64,000 nucleotides of DNA from an uncultured Caulobacteraceae bacterium (lineage in GTDB: Bacteria; Pseudomonadota; Alphaproteobacteria; Caulobacterales; Caulobacteraceae), in contig CAKZPF010000004.1 in NCBI GenBank assembly GCA_937138625.1, positions 186,001-250,000 on the forward strand, in the 5' to 3' direction. Under the pieces are notes generated by a model, which saw nothing but the letters and a program-made list of their open reading frames with translations, was not told the DNA's origin and did no database searches. A program made the translations under genes and the position numbers. Numbering within the stretch: the first letter of the stretch is position 1; every line of letters begins with the position of its first letter. Of the stretch, positions 7,848 to 17,347 are shown one piece after another.

Positions 7848-9428
7848 ATGAACATGAGCAAGAATACGAATTTTGAACCAACAAAGGCAGTTATTTACTG
7901 CCGCGTTTCCAGTACCAAGCAGAAGCTGGAGGGTAGCGGCCTGGACAGTCAGGAGCACCGCTGCCGCCAGTATGCTGACCTCAAGGGCTACGATGTCGAG
8001 GCGGTCTTCCCAGACGACGCTTCGGGCGGCGGTGATTTCATGAACCGTCCGGGCATGGTCGCGCTGCTGAGCTATCTAGATGCGCAGCCTAACAAAGATT
8101 ACGTCATCATCTTTGATGATCTCAAGCGCTTTGCGCGTGATACCGAGTTTCACATCAAGCTGCGGCGTGAATTCCAGACGCGCGGCGCACAAATCGAATG
8201 CCTGAATTTCAAGCTCGATGACTCGCCCGAAGGCAAGTTCGTTGAAACGATCTTTGCTGCCCAAGGCGAGCTTGAACGCGAGCAAAACCGCCGTCAGGTG
8301 ATCCAGAAGATGAAAGCGCGGGTCGAGAAAGGCTATTGGGTCTTCTCCCCGCCGATTGGCTATAAATACGTTTCTGATCGCGGCCACGGCAAGGTTCTTG
8401 TCCGTGATGAGCCTATTGCCTCTATCCTTGCTGAAGCCCTTGAAGGCTTTGCCTCTGGCTACCTGCAAACGCAGGCTGAAGTGAAACGCTTCCTGGAGGC
8501 GAAGCCCGCCTTTCCAAAGGACGGGCCAAACGGCGAAGTGCGCTGGCAGCGTGTTCAGCGTATTCTCTCGCAGCAGATTTACGCAGGTTATGTTGAAGCG
8601 CCAAAATGGGACGTTACGCCCCGTCTTGGGCATCATGAGCCTATCATCAGCCTTGAGACGTTCGAGCGCATTCAAGAGCGCGTCAGCGGCAAGGCAAGAG
8701 CACCTGCGCGTAAAGACATCAGCGAAGATTTTCCGCTGCGCGGCTTCGTGCTGTGTGATGACTGTGGTGAGGCCATGACGTCTTGTTGGTCCAAAGGACG
8801 CAACAAGCTGTATCCCTATTATCTGTGCGACACGCGCGGCTGCGAGAGCAACCGCAAATCCATATCGCGCGACAAGATCGAGGACGGCTTTGCTGAAATC
8901 CTGCAAAGCCTTCAGCCGACAAAGGAGCTCTTTGCGTTGGCCAAGCTCATGTTCAAGGATGCCTGGAGTTTGAGGCTTGCTGAGTCGCATCAGCAAAAAG
9001 ATCAGATCGCAGCGCAGCTTCGCGAGACAGAAAAGCAGGTCGAGACGCTTCTGGAGCGCATTGTCGATTCTGACAACCCGATTGTCATCAAGGCGTATGA
9101 AGCAAAGATCGGTAAGCTGGAGCGCAAGAAGTTGCTATTGGCGGAAAAGGCCGCTCAAACCGTCCCTGCAAAGGGAAGGCTAGAGGAGTTTATCGAACCG
9201 GCGCTGAATTTTTTGGCAAACCCATGGAATCTTTACGAAAATGGCAGCTTGGCATTCAAGAGAACAGTGCTGAGATTGGCCTTTGCAGAGCCTCTGAGCT
9301 ATTCACGTAAAAAGGGTTATCGAACCGCCGAAACAGCCTTTCCTTTCAAGCTGTTAGCGGAAATTTCATCATCAAAAAGCGAGATGGTGGGCCCGGTAGG
9401 ACTCGAACCTACGACCAGACCGTTATGA
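7848..9428 (+). CDS. Serine recombinase (resolvase + recombinase + zinc ribbon + coiled coil)
   Basis: The 526-residue product has an N-terminal resolvase/invertase catalytic domain (about 14-155) with YCRVSSTKQ; the Ser after Arg-Val (residue 21) is the expected nucleophile. A DDLKRFARD segment carries catalytic Arg residues. A 'recombinase' DNA-binding domain follows (about 175-285). Next is a zinc-ribbon-like segment (about 300-340) with Cys in LCDDCGEAM and YLCDTRGCES, and then a coiled coil (about 380-440). It catalyses site-specific integration and excision through a phosphoserine intermediate. The last 13 or so codons lie inside the antisense of the tRNA gene and end at a stop within the anticodon arm, so the attachment site supplies the C-terminus. 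Start choice between 7848 and 7854 is open. Confidence 0.93.
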   Translation: MNMSKNTNFEPTKAVIYCRVSSTKQKLEGSGLDSQEHRCRQYADLKGYDVEAVFPDDASGGGDFMNRPGMVALLSYLDAQPNKDYVIIFDDLKRFARDTEFHIKLRREFQTRGAQIECLNFKLDDSPEGKFVETIFAAQGELEREQNRRQVIQKMKARVEKGYWVFSPPIGYKYVSDRGHGKVLVRDEPIASILAEALEGFASGYLQTQAEVKRFLEAKPAFPKDGPNGEVRWQRVQRILSQQIYAGYVEAPKWDVTPRLGHHEPIISLETFERIQERVSGKARAPARKDISEDFPLRGFVLCDDCGEAMTSCWSKGRNKLYPYYLCDTRGCESNRKSISRDKIEDGFAEILQSLQPTKELFALAKLMFKDAWSLRLAESHQQKDQIAAQLRETEKQVETLLERIVDSDNPIVIKAYEAKIGKLERKKLLLAEKAAQTVPAKGRLEEFIEPALNFLANPWNLYENGSLAFKRTVLRLAFAEPLSYSRKKGYRTAETAFPFKLLAEISSSKSEMVGPVGLEPTTRPL

Positions 9429-9461
9429 GCGGTCGGCTCTAACCAACTGAGCTACAGGCCC
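9385..9461 (-). tRNA. tRNA with CAU anticodon (probably tRNA-Ile2; elongator Met possible)
   Basis: On the minus strand a full cloverleaf can be drawn, including an encoded CCA (9385-9387). The acceptor stem is GGGCCTG with CGGGCCC, the D-arm contains AGCTCAGTTGGTTAGAGC, and the anticodon arm is GACCG, loop CTCATAA, CGGTC. The T-arm is GTAGG, TTCGAGT, CCTAC. The anticodon is CAT. G1-C72 is paired, which excludes the initiator. A CAU anticodon read as isoleucine needs lysidine modification by TilS; the sequence alone cannot separate that from elongator methionine. The 3' half overlaps the recombinase gene on the other strand and is the probable attachment site. Confidence 0.9.
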
Positions 9462-9548
9462 CAATGGCGACTTTACACGTCACTTGCCTTCATACTGGGT
9501 TAAGGCCCAATGGGTCAGGCTGCCCCTGTTTAACCTGGAGAGATCATC

Positions 9549-10322
9549 ATGCGCAACGCGAAAAACACACAACACCCCCGCCCCCTGACACAGCTGTTGG
9601 TCGTACCGGCCCTGGCCATTGGTGTGATGGCCCTGCCCCTTCTGAGCCCACAACCCGCCCAGGCGCAGTCCTGCTGCAAATCAGATGATCAATCGGTGCT
9701 GAACCTTTCGGCATATGGCGAGGTGAAACAAGCCCCAGATATGGCCACCGTCTCGGCGGGTGTGCAAACCGATGCCCTGACCGCCGAAGAGGCCATGCGC
9801 CAAAACCGCACGCAAATGAACCAAGTGTTTCGCGCCCTTGAGCGTCTTGGGATTGCCGACAAAGACATTCAGACCTCGAACCTGACCCTCAGCCCGCAAT
9901 GGCAGCACAGCAACAACCAGCGTCCGCGCGTGGTGGGCTATCGGGCCGCCAACACCGTGACCGTGATTGTGCGTGACCTGACCAAGGTGGGCCCGGCCAT
10001 TGATGCGGTCGTGGGTGCGGGCTCCAATAGTTTGCACGGGGTGAACTTTGCGCTCTCTAATCCCGAGGAGGCCCTGAACGAAGCCCGCCGTGAAGCCGCC
10101 AAAGCCCTGCGCGAAAAAGCCCAGCTTTATGCCCAGGCCATGGGCTATCGGCTGGGGCGCATCATCCGCCTGAACGAACAAGGCGGCAACAGCCCCGCCC
10201 CGCAATACAAAGCCGCCCGCGCCATGATGGCCGAGGCCAGCATGGACGCGCCGACGCCTGTGGCACCGGGCGAGATGACCATGCGCATCAGCCTGAGCGG
10301 ACAGTTTGAGTTGTTGCGATAA
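9549..10322 (+). CDS. Periplasmic SIMPL (DUF541) domain protein
   Basis: This 257-residue protein has a signal peptide (residues 1-40, likely cleaved after PAQAQ) followed by the SIMPL/DUF541 fold. Typical family segments are visible: an LSAYGEVKQAPDMATVSAGV strand pair, IQTSNLTLSPQW, a GYRAANTVTVIVRDL strand, and a helix with EARREAAKALREKAQLYA. Family members are secreted or periplasmic proteins linked to oxidative stress or signalling, without an assigned reaction. GGAGAG precedes the ATG. The gene is divergent from the tRNA and is the first chromosomal gene right of the island. Confidence 0.88.
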   Translation: MRNAKNTQHPRPLTQLLVVPALAIGVMALPLLSPQPAQAQSCCKSDDQSVLNLSAYGEVKQAPDMATVSAGVQTDALTAEEAMRQNRTQMNQVFRALERLGIADKDIQTSNLTLSPQWQHSNNQRPRVVGYRAANTVTVIVRDLTKVGPAIDAVVGAGSNSLHGVNFALSNPEEALNEARREAAKALREKAQLYAQAMGYRLGRIIRLNEQGGNSPAPQYKAARAMMAEASMDAPTPVAPGEMTMRISLSGQFELLR

Positions 10323-10347
10323 TCAGAAGGCTAGATCATCAAAAGAC

Positions 10348-11511
10348 CTAGGGCGTAGGGTTCGGTTGATCCGCTTGCGGCAGCTGATCCCACGGCCAGG
10401 TGACAATTTCATGGGGCTCGCAGGTGCCATCAATGATTTCGCCGCAGCGATCTTCGAAGAAATCAGACACAAAATCTAGGCGTTCCGGCTGGTTGCGATG
10501 TGAGTCCACTCGGAACCACCGGCTGAGCAGGTCACTGTCCCGAGCAACACGGCTCACAGACCCATCGGCGTGCAAAATTACGGCATTGCCCCCTGCATCC
10601 GACACGGTTTGCTGACCGTACTGCGCAACAGATGATAACGCGCCTTGGGTCTGATACCCGTCATAAAGATCAGCCTCGACAACAACGACAGGCCTTTGCG
10701 TTGTGGGGTGATGCCACCAATTGCTGAGGCTTATGGACGTGTTGAGCTGGATATCACAGTTATGTTCAGCGGCGAGCTCGGCCACATATTCCAGCTCACA
10801 GGTATCCAGTTCAGCCGTTTCCCGGCACGCATCCAAACGCAAATTCTGTGTCAGCTCATAGAAGGGCGCCGCCATAAACCCAGGCCGTTGGGGACCAATT
10901 TTTGGAAAAACATCAAAGCCACCTATACCATCGCCATCCTGCAGAATGCCGCCGGGCTCTCCGTGAGTATCCAGCAACAAGGATTCAAGTTTGGCGTTAT
11001 CTTTAAAATGCTCGGGGTAAGCCTGCTGAATGTCTGCGATCAAATCCCGCAATATGGGATAGGTCATATCGTTGGGCACCTTGATGTACAACGGACGACC
11101 ATCTTGGTCACCAACTTCTTCGATACCATGACGATAGCGGTTGCGATAATCGCGGACATAATCTGATGTCCTGACCCCCCGCGCGCTTGTGTGGTCATCC
11201 CCCCAATACAGGCAGACGCGGCGCGGATTGACCTCTTCCTCAGGCGGCAAGCCCATGTCTTGCGCATATTTCGATCGATAACCGGGCCGATTCAACAGTT
11301 CAAAGCCAGGGTGTTTTTCGCCGAGACAGACAAGAAGATTTTCCACCGCCGCCAGTTTGTTTTCCTTGGGAGGCAATGGAGATTCCGCGGCCGAGCCCAA
11401 TGAATTTCGTACAACTTTGTGGGTTCCGTCTTTTTGACCCTCGTACTGATCCCAGAAACACATGTCCTGGACCGGAATAGGCAAAGAAGTATGGGGTGAA
11501 ACCGTATTCAT
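10348..11511 (-). CDS. Unknown protein with clan CD (caspase-like) His-Gly / Asp-Ala-Cys pattern
   Basis: The 387-residue product has no signal peptide or membrane segment and matches no family I can name. In the middle, a hydrophobic strand ends LLLDTHGEPGG (about residues 184-194). It is followed some 40 residues later by NLRLDACRETAEL and then a helix with a strand ending IQLNTSIS. Strand-His-Gly, then strand-Ala-Cys, then helix and a strand with Thr/Ser is the order of the catalytic dyad region in clan CD peptidases and related DUF4347/CHAT-type domains. This is a pattern judgement, not a detected homology. The N-terminal 130 and C-terminal 100 residues are unassigned. The gene sits between the SIMPL gene and panD, facing neither as an operon partner. 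Confidence 0.7.
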   Translation of the reverse strand: MNTVSPHTSLPIPVQDMCFWDQYEGQKDGTHKVVRNSLGSAAESPLPPKENKLAAVENLLVCLGEKHPGFELLNRPGYRSKYAQDMGLPPEEEVNPRRVCLYWGDDHTSARGVRTSDYVRDYRNRYRHGIEEVGDQDGRPLYIKVPNDMTYPILRDLIADIQQAYPEHFKDNAKLESLLLDTHGEPGGILQDGDGIGGFDVFPKIGPQRPGFMAAPFYELTQNLRLDACRETAELDTCELEYVAELAAEHNCDIQLNTSISLSNWWHHPTTQRPVVVVEADLYDGYQTQGALSSVAQYGQQTVSDAGGNAVILHADGSVSRVARDSDLLSRWFRVDSHRNQPERLDFVSDFFEDRCGEIIDGTCEPHEIVTWPWDQLPQADQPNPTP

Positions 11512-11602
11512 GAATCATACAACCGCTAAGAAATGGATCTGTCGCATATAGTACAGAATACGGATGATTGCAAATAATTTTCAAAACTTAGACGTATACG
11601 GA

Positions 11603-11953
11603 TCAGTCAATACGCGCATTTTTATCGTCAAAGACCAAAACTGTCGGGGTATGCGCTTTGGCCTTTTCCTCAGGCATTTGCGCATAGGCAATCACGATGA
11701 TCCGGTCGCCTTTTTGCACCATGCGGGCCGCGGCCCCGTTGACCTGAAACTGTTTCGAGCCGCGAGGGGCCTCAATGGTATAAGTGGTGAAGCGCGCGCC
11801 ATTGTTGATATTCAGCACGTCGACCTGCTCGTGGACCAAGATGCCCGCTTGGTCCAAGTAATCGCGATCGATGGAAATCGAGCCCTCATAGTCCAAATCC
11901 GCCATGGTCACCACGGCGCGATGGAGTTTGGCTTTCATCATGGTCAGGTTCAT
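11603..11953 (-). CDS. panD: Aspartate 1-decarboxylase
   Basis: PanD makes beta-alanine from L-aspartate for pantothenate and coenzyme A synthesis, using a pyruvoyl group formed by self-cleavage. The product starts [16 protein letters not shown] and has the processing site YEGSIS, with cleavage expected between Gly24 and Ser25. It continues with [16 protein letters not shown] and NGAAARM as in the family. A longer frame opens at 12088, but the ATG at 11953 has an AGAGGTG ribosome-binding site and gives 116 residues, close to the usual 115-130. The gene stands alone on the minus strand. Confidence 0.93.
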   Translation of the reverse strand: MNLTMMKAKLHRAVVTMADLDYEGSISIDRDYLDQAGILVHEQVDVLNINNGARFTTYTIEAPRGSKQFQVNGAAARMVQKGDRIIVIAYAQMPEEKAKAHTPTVLVFDDKNARID

Positions 11954-12178
11954 CACTACACCTCTGGCCATACGCCACCAGACCAAATTGGGCCGTGCGG
12001 CGATGGTTACGCGGTCTCTATAAGGGAAAATGCCTGTGTTCGCAATTGCGAACACGAGTCTTCGACCGTAAGCGCCTTGACATTCCAATCAAACTCCGCC
12101 TAGGCTGATACAAATATGTCAACAATAGTTGATGATATAAAAATATAGTCATAACTCAGTTGATCAGGGGGGATCAAT

Positions 12179-13282
12179 ATGGGCACGGAATCACTATCCA
12201 ACACCGATTTGACGCGCTTTTATTTGCCGCACGATCTGATGCCGGATGGAACCAACAGTTTTCGAACCACGGGCTATGGCAACACTCGGGATGGGCTGCA
12301 ATTTCAAACCGAAGGCCAAGCCACCACCCGCAGCGGCCTGACGATAAACGGCGAGACCCGCCATGATTTGCAATTGCCCGATCGGGTTTATAACGACAAA
12401 TATCCGCGTCTGGAAACGGGCAGCTTGACCGTTAAATTGCCCATCACAGAGCACCTGCATCTGGGTTATGGTCTGACTTTTAACCAAGTTGAAGACCCAT
12501 TGAATACTGATCGTTTGTACGATGAACGACATGAGCGCTTTGCCCCCCATTTGACCGCTGATTTGCAAACTTCAACGATCTCGGCCAGCACGCAATTTGA
12601 TTACGATCCAGCAGCCTATGGCCATGGCTTAGATGTCCAAATCGCCGCTGGTCACGAAGACAGCCTTCTGAAAGCCCAATTCCAACTGGAACACAGCCGA
12701 CAAAACATCACACGCGACAAAGAAACTGGCGATGTGGGCGCGGTTCAGGCCTTTTCGATTGCCGCCGTTAAAGCTGGTGAGGCCAACCTCAGTCGTGCAG
12801 GTTCGCAAACCATTGCCGGCAGTCTGGAAACCAATTTTGGAGTGTTTGACGTTGGGGCCAGCTTTGCTCATCGCCGAGAGAACCAAGAACACCTCTATTA
12901 TAATGGGAACCAGGGGTATTCTTGGCAAACACAATCCGAGGCCACTGTGTATCTGGACATTGACCAAAGTTCGGCAGACGGAGATATGGCCGTACGATTG
13001 GGGGTTGGTCGCTCAGAGTCTCAGCGTGCGCACGGCACCCGCTGGGCTGATCCTGCTCAGGACGACAATCACCACGAAGGCCGCAGCCGTAAAGGCATCA
13101 AACTGGAAATCGGCTTCAATGGAACAAACGCCGACGAGACCTTGGGCTACACGGTCACCATGGGGTATGACACCAAACACATGAACCCTCGGCGCCTATA
13201 CCAAAACAACAGCCTCGACCGCATGATGGGCGGCATCACCGAATCCAGCTTTGTGCGCGCGCAGCTGACCTATGCGCTTTAA
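12179..13282 (+). CDS. Beta-barrel-like protein without signal peptide
   Basis: I do not recognise this 367-residue protein. From about residue 75 it shows repeated strands of alternating polar and hydrophobic residues (for example HLHLGYGLTFNQVE, STISASTQFDYDP, NFGVFDVGASFAH and FVRAQLTYAL at the C-terminus), resembling an outer-membrane barrel. The start is secure: GGGGGG lies at 12167-12172 and an in-frame TGA at 12161 excludes an upstream extension. No signal peptide is therefore encoded, which is odd for a barrel. It is divergent from panD behind an AT-rich leader (12110-12160). Confidence 0.7.
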   Translation: MGTESLSNTDLTRFYLPHDLMPDGTNSFRTTGYGNTRDGLQFQTEGQATTRSGLTINGETRHDLQLPDRVYNDKYPRLETGSLTVKLPITEHLHLGYGLTFNQVEDPLNTDRLYDERHERFAPHLTADLQTSTISASTQFDYDPAAYGHGLDVQIAAGHEDSLLKAQFQLEHSRQNITRDKETGDVGAVQAFSIAAVKAGEANLSRAGSQTIAGSLETNFGVFDVGASFAHRRENQEHLYYNGNQGYSWQTQSEATVYLDIDQSSADGDMAVRLGVGRSESQRAHGTRWADPAQDDNHHEGRSRKGIKLEIGFNGTNADETLGYTVTMGYDTKHMNPRRLYQNNSLDRMMGGITESSFVRAQLTYAL

Positions 13283-13318
13283 AAGCGACCACAGGCCGAC
13301 AAACTCGCGTGTTCTCGC

Positions 13319-15310
13319 TTAGTTATCCAAAAAGCTGCGCAGCTTACGAGAGCGGCTGGGGTGTTTCAGCTTGCGCAGGGCTTTGGCCTCGATTTGGCGA
13401 ATGCGCTCGCGGGTCACGCTGAACTGTTGGCCGACTTCCTCGAGGGTATGATCGGTGTTCATGCCGATCCCAAAGCGCATGCGCAGCACGCGTTCTTCAC
13501 GCGGGGTCAGGCTGGCCAAAACGCGTGTGGTGGTTTCTCGCAAGTTCGAGTGAATGGCCGCATCGATGGGCAACAGCGCGTTTTTATCCTCGATGAAATC
13601 ACCAAGATGGCTGTCTTCCTCGTCGCCGATGGGGGTTTCCAGCGATATGGGCTCTTTGGCGATTTTCAGAACCTTGCGCACCTTTTCCAGCGGCATGCCA
13701 AGCTTTTCTGACAACTCCTCGGGCGTTGGTTCACGGCCAATGTCGTGCATCATCATGCGGCTGGTGCGCACAATTTTGTTAATGGTCTCGATCATATGCA
13801 CCGGGATACGAATGGTGCGGGCCTGGTCGGCGATCGAGCGTGTGATGGCCTGGCGAATCCACCAGGTGGCATAGGTCGAGAATTTATAACCGCGCCGGTA
13901 TTCGAACTTATCCACGGCCTTCATCAGGCCAATATTGCCCTCTTGGATCAGATCCAAGAACTGCAAACCGCGGTTGGTGTATTTTTTGGCAATCGAAATC
14001 ACCAGACGCAGGTTGGCCTCGATCATTTCTTTTTTGGCGATGCGGGCTTCGCGCTCGCCTTTTTGCACGGTTTGCACAATGCGGCGGAAATCATCGATGG
14101 GCACGCAGGTTTCTTGGCTGAGCATGGCAATTTCGCCGCGAATGTCGTCGATTTGCTCGCGCTCTTTTTCGACAAACTTGCCCCAGCGTGGCGACATCTC
14201 GGACACCGTTTCCGCCCAATTGGGGTTCAGTTCGGCCCCGAAATAGGCCTTGAGGAACTGGCCACGCGGCACACCATAACTATCGGCCAGGCGCAGCAAT
14301 TTGCCCTCCAGCCCCATCAGTTTTTTGTTGATGGCATAAAGCTGTTCCAACAGCGCATCGATACGCTGGTTGTTCAGGTGCAGCCCCTTCAGCTGCTCGG
14401 CAATGGCGCTTTGCACCTCGTCATATTGCTTTTGCGACTTGGCCGGGAAGCTTTTCCCCGCCAGGCGCACTTCCATCAATTTGGCTTGCAAGTCGCTGAA
14501 GGTGTTAAACTTGTCGGCGATGTCATCGAGGATCTGCATGACGTCGTCTTTCAGCGCCGCCTCCATGGCCGCCAAAGACAAGGCCCCTTCATCATCATCG
14601 AAATCGTCGTCGTCTTCCTCGCCCTCTTCGCCTTCCGTGACTTCGCCACCTTCGGAAGATTCAGGCTTTGGCGTTTTGGCCTCCCCGTCCTCGGTGCTCT
14701 CGCCTTCGGCCTTTTCACCTTCGGCGCCTTCGGCACTGGGCGGCTTTTCGGCGTCGGGGCCGTTGTAGGTGGCCTCGAGGTCAATGATGTCCCGCAGCAA
14801 AATGTGACCGGCGTTCAACTCGTCACGCCAGACCATAATGGCTTCAAAGGTCAGAGCACTTTCACACAAACCCCGGATCATGGCATCGCGGCCGGCCTCG
14901 ATGCGTTTGGCGATGGCAATCTCGCCTTCGCGAGACAACAGCTCGACAGTGCCCATTTCCCGCAAATACATACGCACGGGGTCGTCGGTGCGATCATAAC
15001 GATCGCTGGCCTTGCCTGTGGCGACAGCCGTGCCGGTCTTGGCGGTGACGGCTGTGGTTTTTTCCTCGGTCTCTTCGGGGATGTCGTCTTCGCTATCCAC
15101 CAAGGTGATGCCCATTTCACTGAGGGAGGACATCACATCCTCGATCTGCTCAGAGGAAAATTCGTTGGATGGCAGGACGGTGTTCAACTCGTCCATGGTC
15201 ACATAGCCACGGGTCTTGGCCTTTTTGATAAACTTTTTTACGCCCGTGTTGCTGAGATCCAACAACGGTTGATCGGCATCTTTTTGCGGTGTGTCTGCAA
15301 GCTTCGTCAT
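13319..15310 (-). CDS. rpoD: RNA polymerase primary sigma factor (sigma-70)
   Basis: This is the housekeeping sigma factor that directs RNA polymerase to -35/-10 promoters. The 663-residue product has region 1.1 (about 15-75). Region 1.2 contains [15 protein letters not shown] non-conserved insert follows, with a Glu/Asp-rich stretch around residues 185-245. Region 2 contains [15 protein letters not shown], region 3 follows, and region 4.2 is [18 protein letters not shown] longer frame opens at 15451 inside dnaG; the ATG at 15310, 35 bases after the dnaG stop, gives the family-typical MTKLADTPQ start. It follows dnaG on the same strand, the common primase-sigma operon, here without rpsU in front. 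Confidence 0.97.
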   Translation of the reverse strand: MTKLADTPQKDADQPLLDLSNTGVKKFIKKAKTRGYVTMDELNTVLPSNEFSSEQIEDVMSSLSEMGITLVDSEDDIPEETEEKTTAVTAKTGTAVATGKASDRYDRTDDPVRMYLREMGTVELLSREGEIAIAKRIEAGRDAMIRGLCESALTFEAIMVWRDELNAGHILLRDIIDLEATYNGPDAEKPPSAEGAEGEKAEGESTEDGEAKTPKPESSEGGEVTEGEEGEEDDDDFDDDEGALSLAAMEAALKDDVMQILDDIADKFNTFSDLQAKLMEVRLAGKSFPAKSQKQYDEVQSAIAEQLKGLHLNNQRIDALLEQLYAINKKLMGLEGKLLRLADSYGVPRGQFLKAYFGAELNPNWAETVSEMSPRWGKFVEKEREQIDDIRGEIAMLSQETCVPIDDFRRIVQTVQKGEREARIAKKEMIEANLRLVISIAKKYTNRGLQFLDLIQEGNIGLMKAVDKFEYRRGYKFSTYATWWIRQAITRSIADQARTIRIPVHMIETINKIVRTSRMMMHDIGREPTPEELSEKLGMPLEKVRKVLKIAKEPISLETPIGDEEDSHLGDFIEDKNALLPIDAAIHSNLRETTTRVLASLTPREERVLRMRFGIGMNTDHTLEEVGQQFSVTRERIRQIEAKALRKLKHPSRSRKLRSFLDN

Positions 15311-15344
15311 ATATAAAAACCTGTCCCTGCCGAGAGTGCCCCCC

Positions 15345-17213
15345 TCAGGCCTTGTCTGTATCCGAGCCAGACGTGGCTTTCCGGACCTCGGCTTGTCGTC
15401 GTGCGGACGCCAAGCTGGCCAGCCCACGGGCGGCCGTCTGCGAAGGTCCATGTCCGGGCGGCAAGGCAGGTGACAAAACCGATGCCAGCCGTGATAAGGC
15501 GTCGAGCATCATAGGGCGCGCCTGGGCGATGGGGACCGTATCTGCAGCAAAGTCCAACGTCTGTTGCGGGCCACCCGACGAGATCAAAAAATCCAGACGA
15601 GAAAAGCCCAAGCAGCGCAGATGGCCCATCAGATCTGATTTGTCAAGGGCTTGAGATTTGTCAAGACGGTCAAATGTCCAACTCACAAGACAATCCAACA
15701 GCTTTTGATCCTCGGGCTGTGGCAAGTGCAGCTCCGCCAGGCTTTCGATATCCACTGCCAACAGCTCGGGCCGCGCCACCAAACTGTGCAAAAATTGGCG
15801 CAGCACGACGGTGTTGACCTCGCCGCCTTTGGCGACAGGTTGGCGCGCAGGCCCGCGCCCGCCATAAGGCCCGGCCCCATAGCGCCCTTTGCCATAGGTG
15901 CCCTTTTCGTATGTGCGGCGGTGGGCGGGGGCCTCCCGGGTTTCATAGCTTTGAAACCGGGCCTGCCACATCTGGCGCAGGGCATTGCGATAGGCCTCGG
16001 CCACATCTTTGTGTTCAATGGTGCGGATTTGATCATACAGCCGTGACTTCAAGCCGGCCACGCGCTCGGGCGTGGTGATGGGCGTGGCCTCGAGCTCGGT
16101 TTGGAACAAGACCTCGACCATGGGCTTGGGGTGGGCCACGGCCGCGCGCAAGGCCTCAGGCCCCGCACTGCGCAACAGATCATCCGGGTCTTGACCTTCC
16201 GGCATCCAGACAAAATTCAGGGATTTGCCCGGCTTCAAAATCGGCAAGGTGCGGCTGATGGCCCGCCGCGCGGCCCCGCGCCCCGCCTTGTCGCCGTCAA
16301 AACACATCACCGGCTCGTCGACCACATGCCACAGGCGTTCGATTTGTTGCTCGGTGATGGCGGTGCCCATGGGGGCGACGGCTTGCAGACCGGCCTGATC
16401 ACAAGCGATCACATCCATATAGCCCTCGACCACCAAAACGGCCTCGTCCCGCTCCCGCTCGGCACGCGCGCGGGTCAGGTTGTACAACAGATTGCCTTTG
16501 TGAAAGACTGGCGTTTCCGGCGAGTTCAGATATTTGGCCCGCGCCTGGGGATCAAGCGCCCGCCCACCAAAGGCCACCACCCGGCTGCGATGGTCAACAA
16601 TGGGAAACATCAAGCGATTGCGAAAGCGATCGATGACATCGCCGCGATCGGTTTTGATCACCAACCCCGCAGCCACCAACACCGAGACCTCAAAGCCCTT
16701 GGCCACCAACTCGTCTTTCAAGGCGCGGGGCCCCTCGGGCGCAAAGCCCAGACGAAAGCGCTGTTGTGCAACCTCGGGCACGCCACGTTTTTCAAGATAC
16801 GCTCGCGCCCCCTGCCCGCGCACCCGGCGCAGCTCCGCTTCGAACAGGTTTGCGGCAGCCTCAAGCGCCTCATAGAGCCCCTTGGCCTTTTCTTGCGCGG
16901 CCTGGGTTTGCGGATCGGGGGCCGGCAGGCTCATGCCCGCCTCAGCGGCCAGTTTCTCGACGGCCTCCATAAAGCTCAGGCGCTCGGTCTCCTGCAGAAA
17001 ACTGATGACATCGCCGTGCTTGCCGCTGGAAAAACAATGGTAAAACCCCTTGTCATCATTGACAAAAAAGGACGGTGTTTTTTCTTTACTGAACGGACTA
17101 AGCCCTGCCCACTCGCGGCCCTGTTTTTTCAAAGGCACACGCTTGCCGATCACCTCGGACGGGCGCAGGCGGGATTTTAACTCATCCAGAAACTGTTCAG
17201 GCAGACGCATCAT
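15345..17213 (-). CDS. dnaG: DNA primase
   Basis: DnaG makes RNA primers at the replication fork. The 622-residue product has the N-terminal CHC2-type zinc domain (about 1-100), a TOPRIM core with [15 protein letters not shown] (about 258-272) and CFDGDKAG (about 302-309), and a C-terminal helicase-interaction domain. The zinc domain reads [13 protein letters not shown] and [11 protein letters not shown], so three of the four usual zinc ligands are replaced by serine. I believe similar replacements occur in other alphaproteobacteria. The gene precedes rpoD. Two ATG codons are adjacent (17213 and 17210), with no strong ribosome-binding site. Confidence 0.96.
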   Translation of the reverse strand: MMRLPEQFLDELKSRLRPSEVIGKRVPLKKQGREWAGLSPFSKEKTPSFFVNDDKGFYHCFSSGKHGDVISFLQETERLSFMEAVEKLAAEAGMSLPAPDPQTQAAQEKAKGLYEALEAAANLFEAELRRVRGQGARAYLEKRGVPEVAQQRFRLGFAPEGPRALKDELVAKGFEVSVLVAAGLVIKTDRGDVIDRFRNRLMFPIVDHRSRVVAFGGRALDPQARAKYLNSPETPVFHKGNLLYNLTRARAERERDEAVLVVEGYMDVIACDQAGLQAVAPMGTAITEQQIERLWHVVDEPVMCFDGDKAGRGAARRAISRTLPILKPGKSLNFVWMPEGQDPDDLLRSAGPEALRAAVAHPKPMVEVLFQTELEATPITTPERVAGLKSRLYDQIRTIEHKDVAEAYRNALRQMWQARFQSYETREAPAHRRTYEKGTYGKGRYGAGPYGGRGPARQPVAKGGEVNTVVLRQFLHSLVARPELLAVDIESLAELHLPQPEDQKLLDCLVSWTFDRLDKSQALDKSDLMGHLRCLGFSRLDFLISSGGPQQTLDFAADTVPIAQARPMMLDALSRLASVLSPALPPGHGPSQTAARGLASLASARRQAEVRKATSGSDTDKA

Positions 17214-17289
17214 TATGGTTTAGGCGAAGTGCCGGGAGAAGTTAACGTCTATCTTGCTTTCAAGAGCAAATATCCGCCCGTACCCTGCG

Positions 17290-17318
17290 TTGACACTGCG
17301 TACAAAATAGAATATCAT
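17290..17318 (+). promoter_or_regulatory. Sigma-70 promoter of the 17348 gene
   Basis: TTGACA at 17290-17295, a 17-base spacer, and TATCAT at 17313-17318 fit the sigma-70 consensus. The expected start site is near 17325. The leader before the ATG at 17348 contains TGGAGA as ribosome-binding site. Confidence 0.75.
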
Positions 17319-17347
17319 GAAATTGTTTTTTTTGTGGAGATATTTTT

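Larger units (their letters stand above)
1..9387. mobile_element. Right-hand part of an integrated genomic island
   Basis: This block holds restriction-modification (hsdM), a conjugative coupling protein, unknown cargo and a serine recombinase. The recombinase frame runs into the 3' end of a tRNA gene, which is the usual geometry of an element inserted at a tRNA. Several intervals (about 2220-2450 and 3738-3790) are far richer in A+T than the flanking chromosome, and the genes right of the tRNA are ordinary housekeeping genes. The left boundary, and the direct repeat of the tRNA 3' end expected there, lie outside the window. The right boundary at the tRNA 3' end is inferred, not proven. Confidence 0.75.

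Noticed and set aside
9387-9428. The recombinase C-terminal GPVGLEPTTRPL segment as a conserved protein motif
   Set aside because: It is the translation of a tRNA antisense strand, seen wherever a frame runs into such a gene; not a protein feature.
11564-12103. Plus-strand frame of 179 codons opposite panD
   Set aside because: Antisense of a clear panD gene.
13745-15316. Long plus-strand open frame (523 codons) opposite rpoD
   Set aside because: Antisense shadow of a high-GC conserved gene; the translation is His/Gln/Phe-rich without domains.
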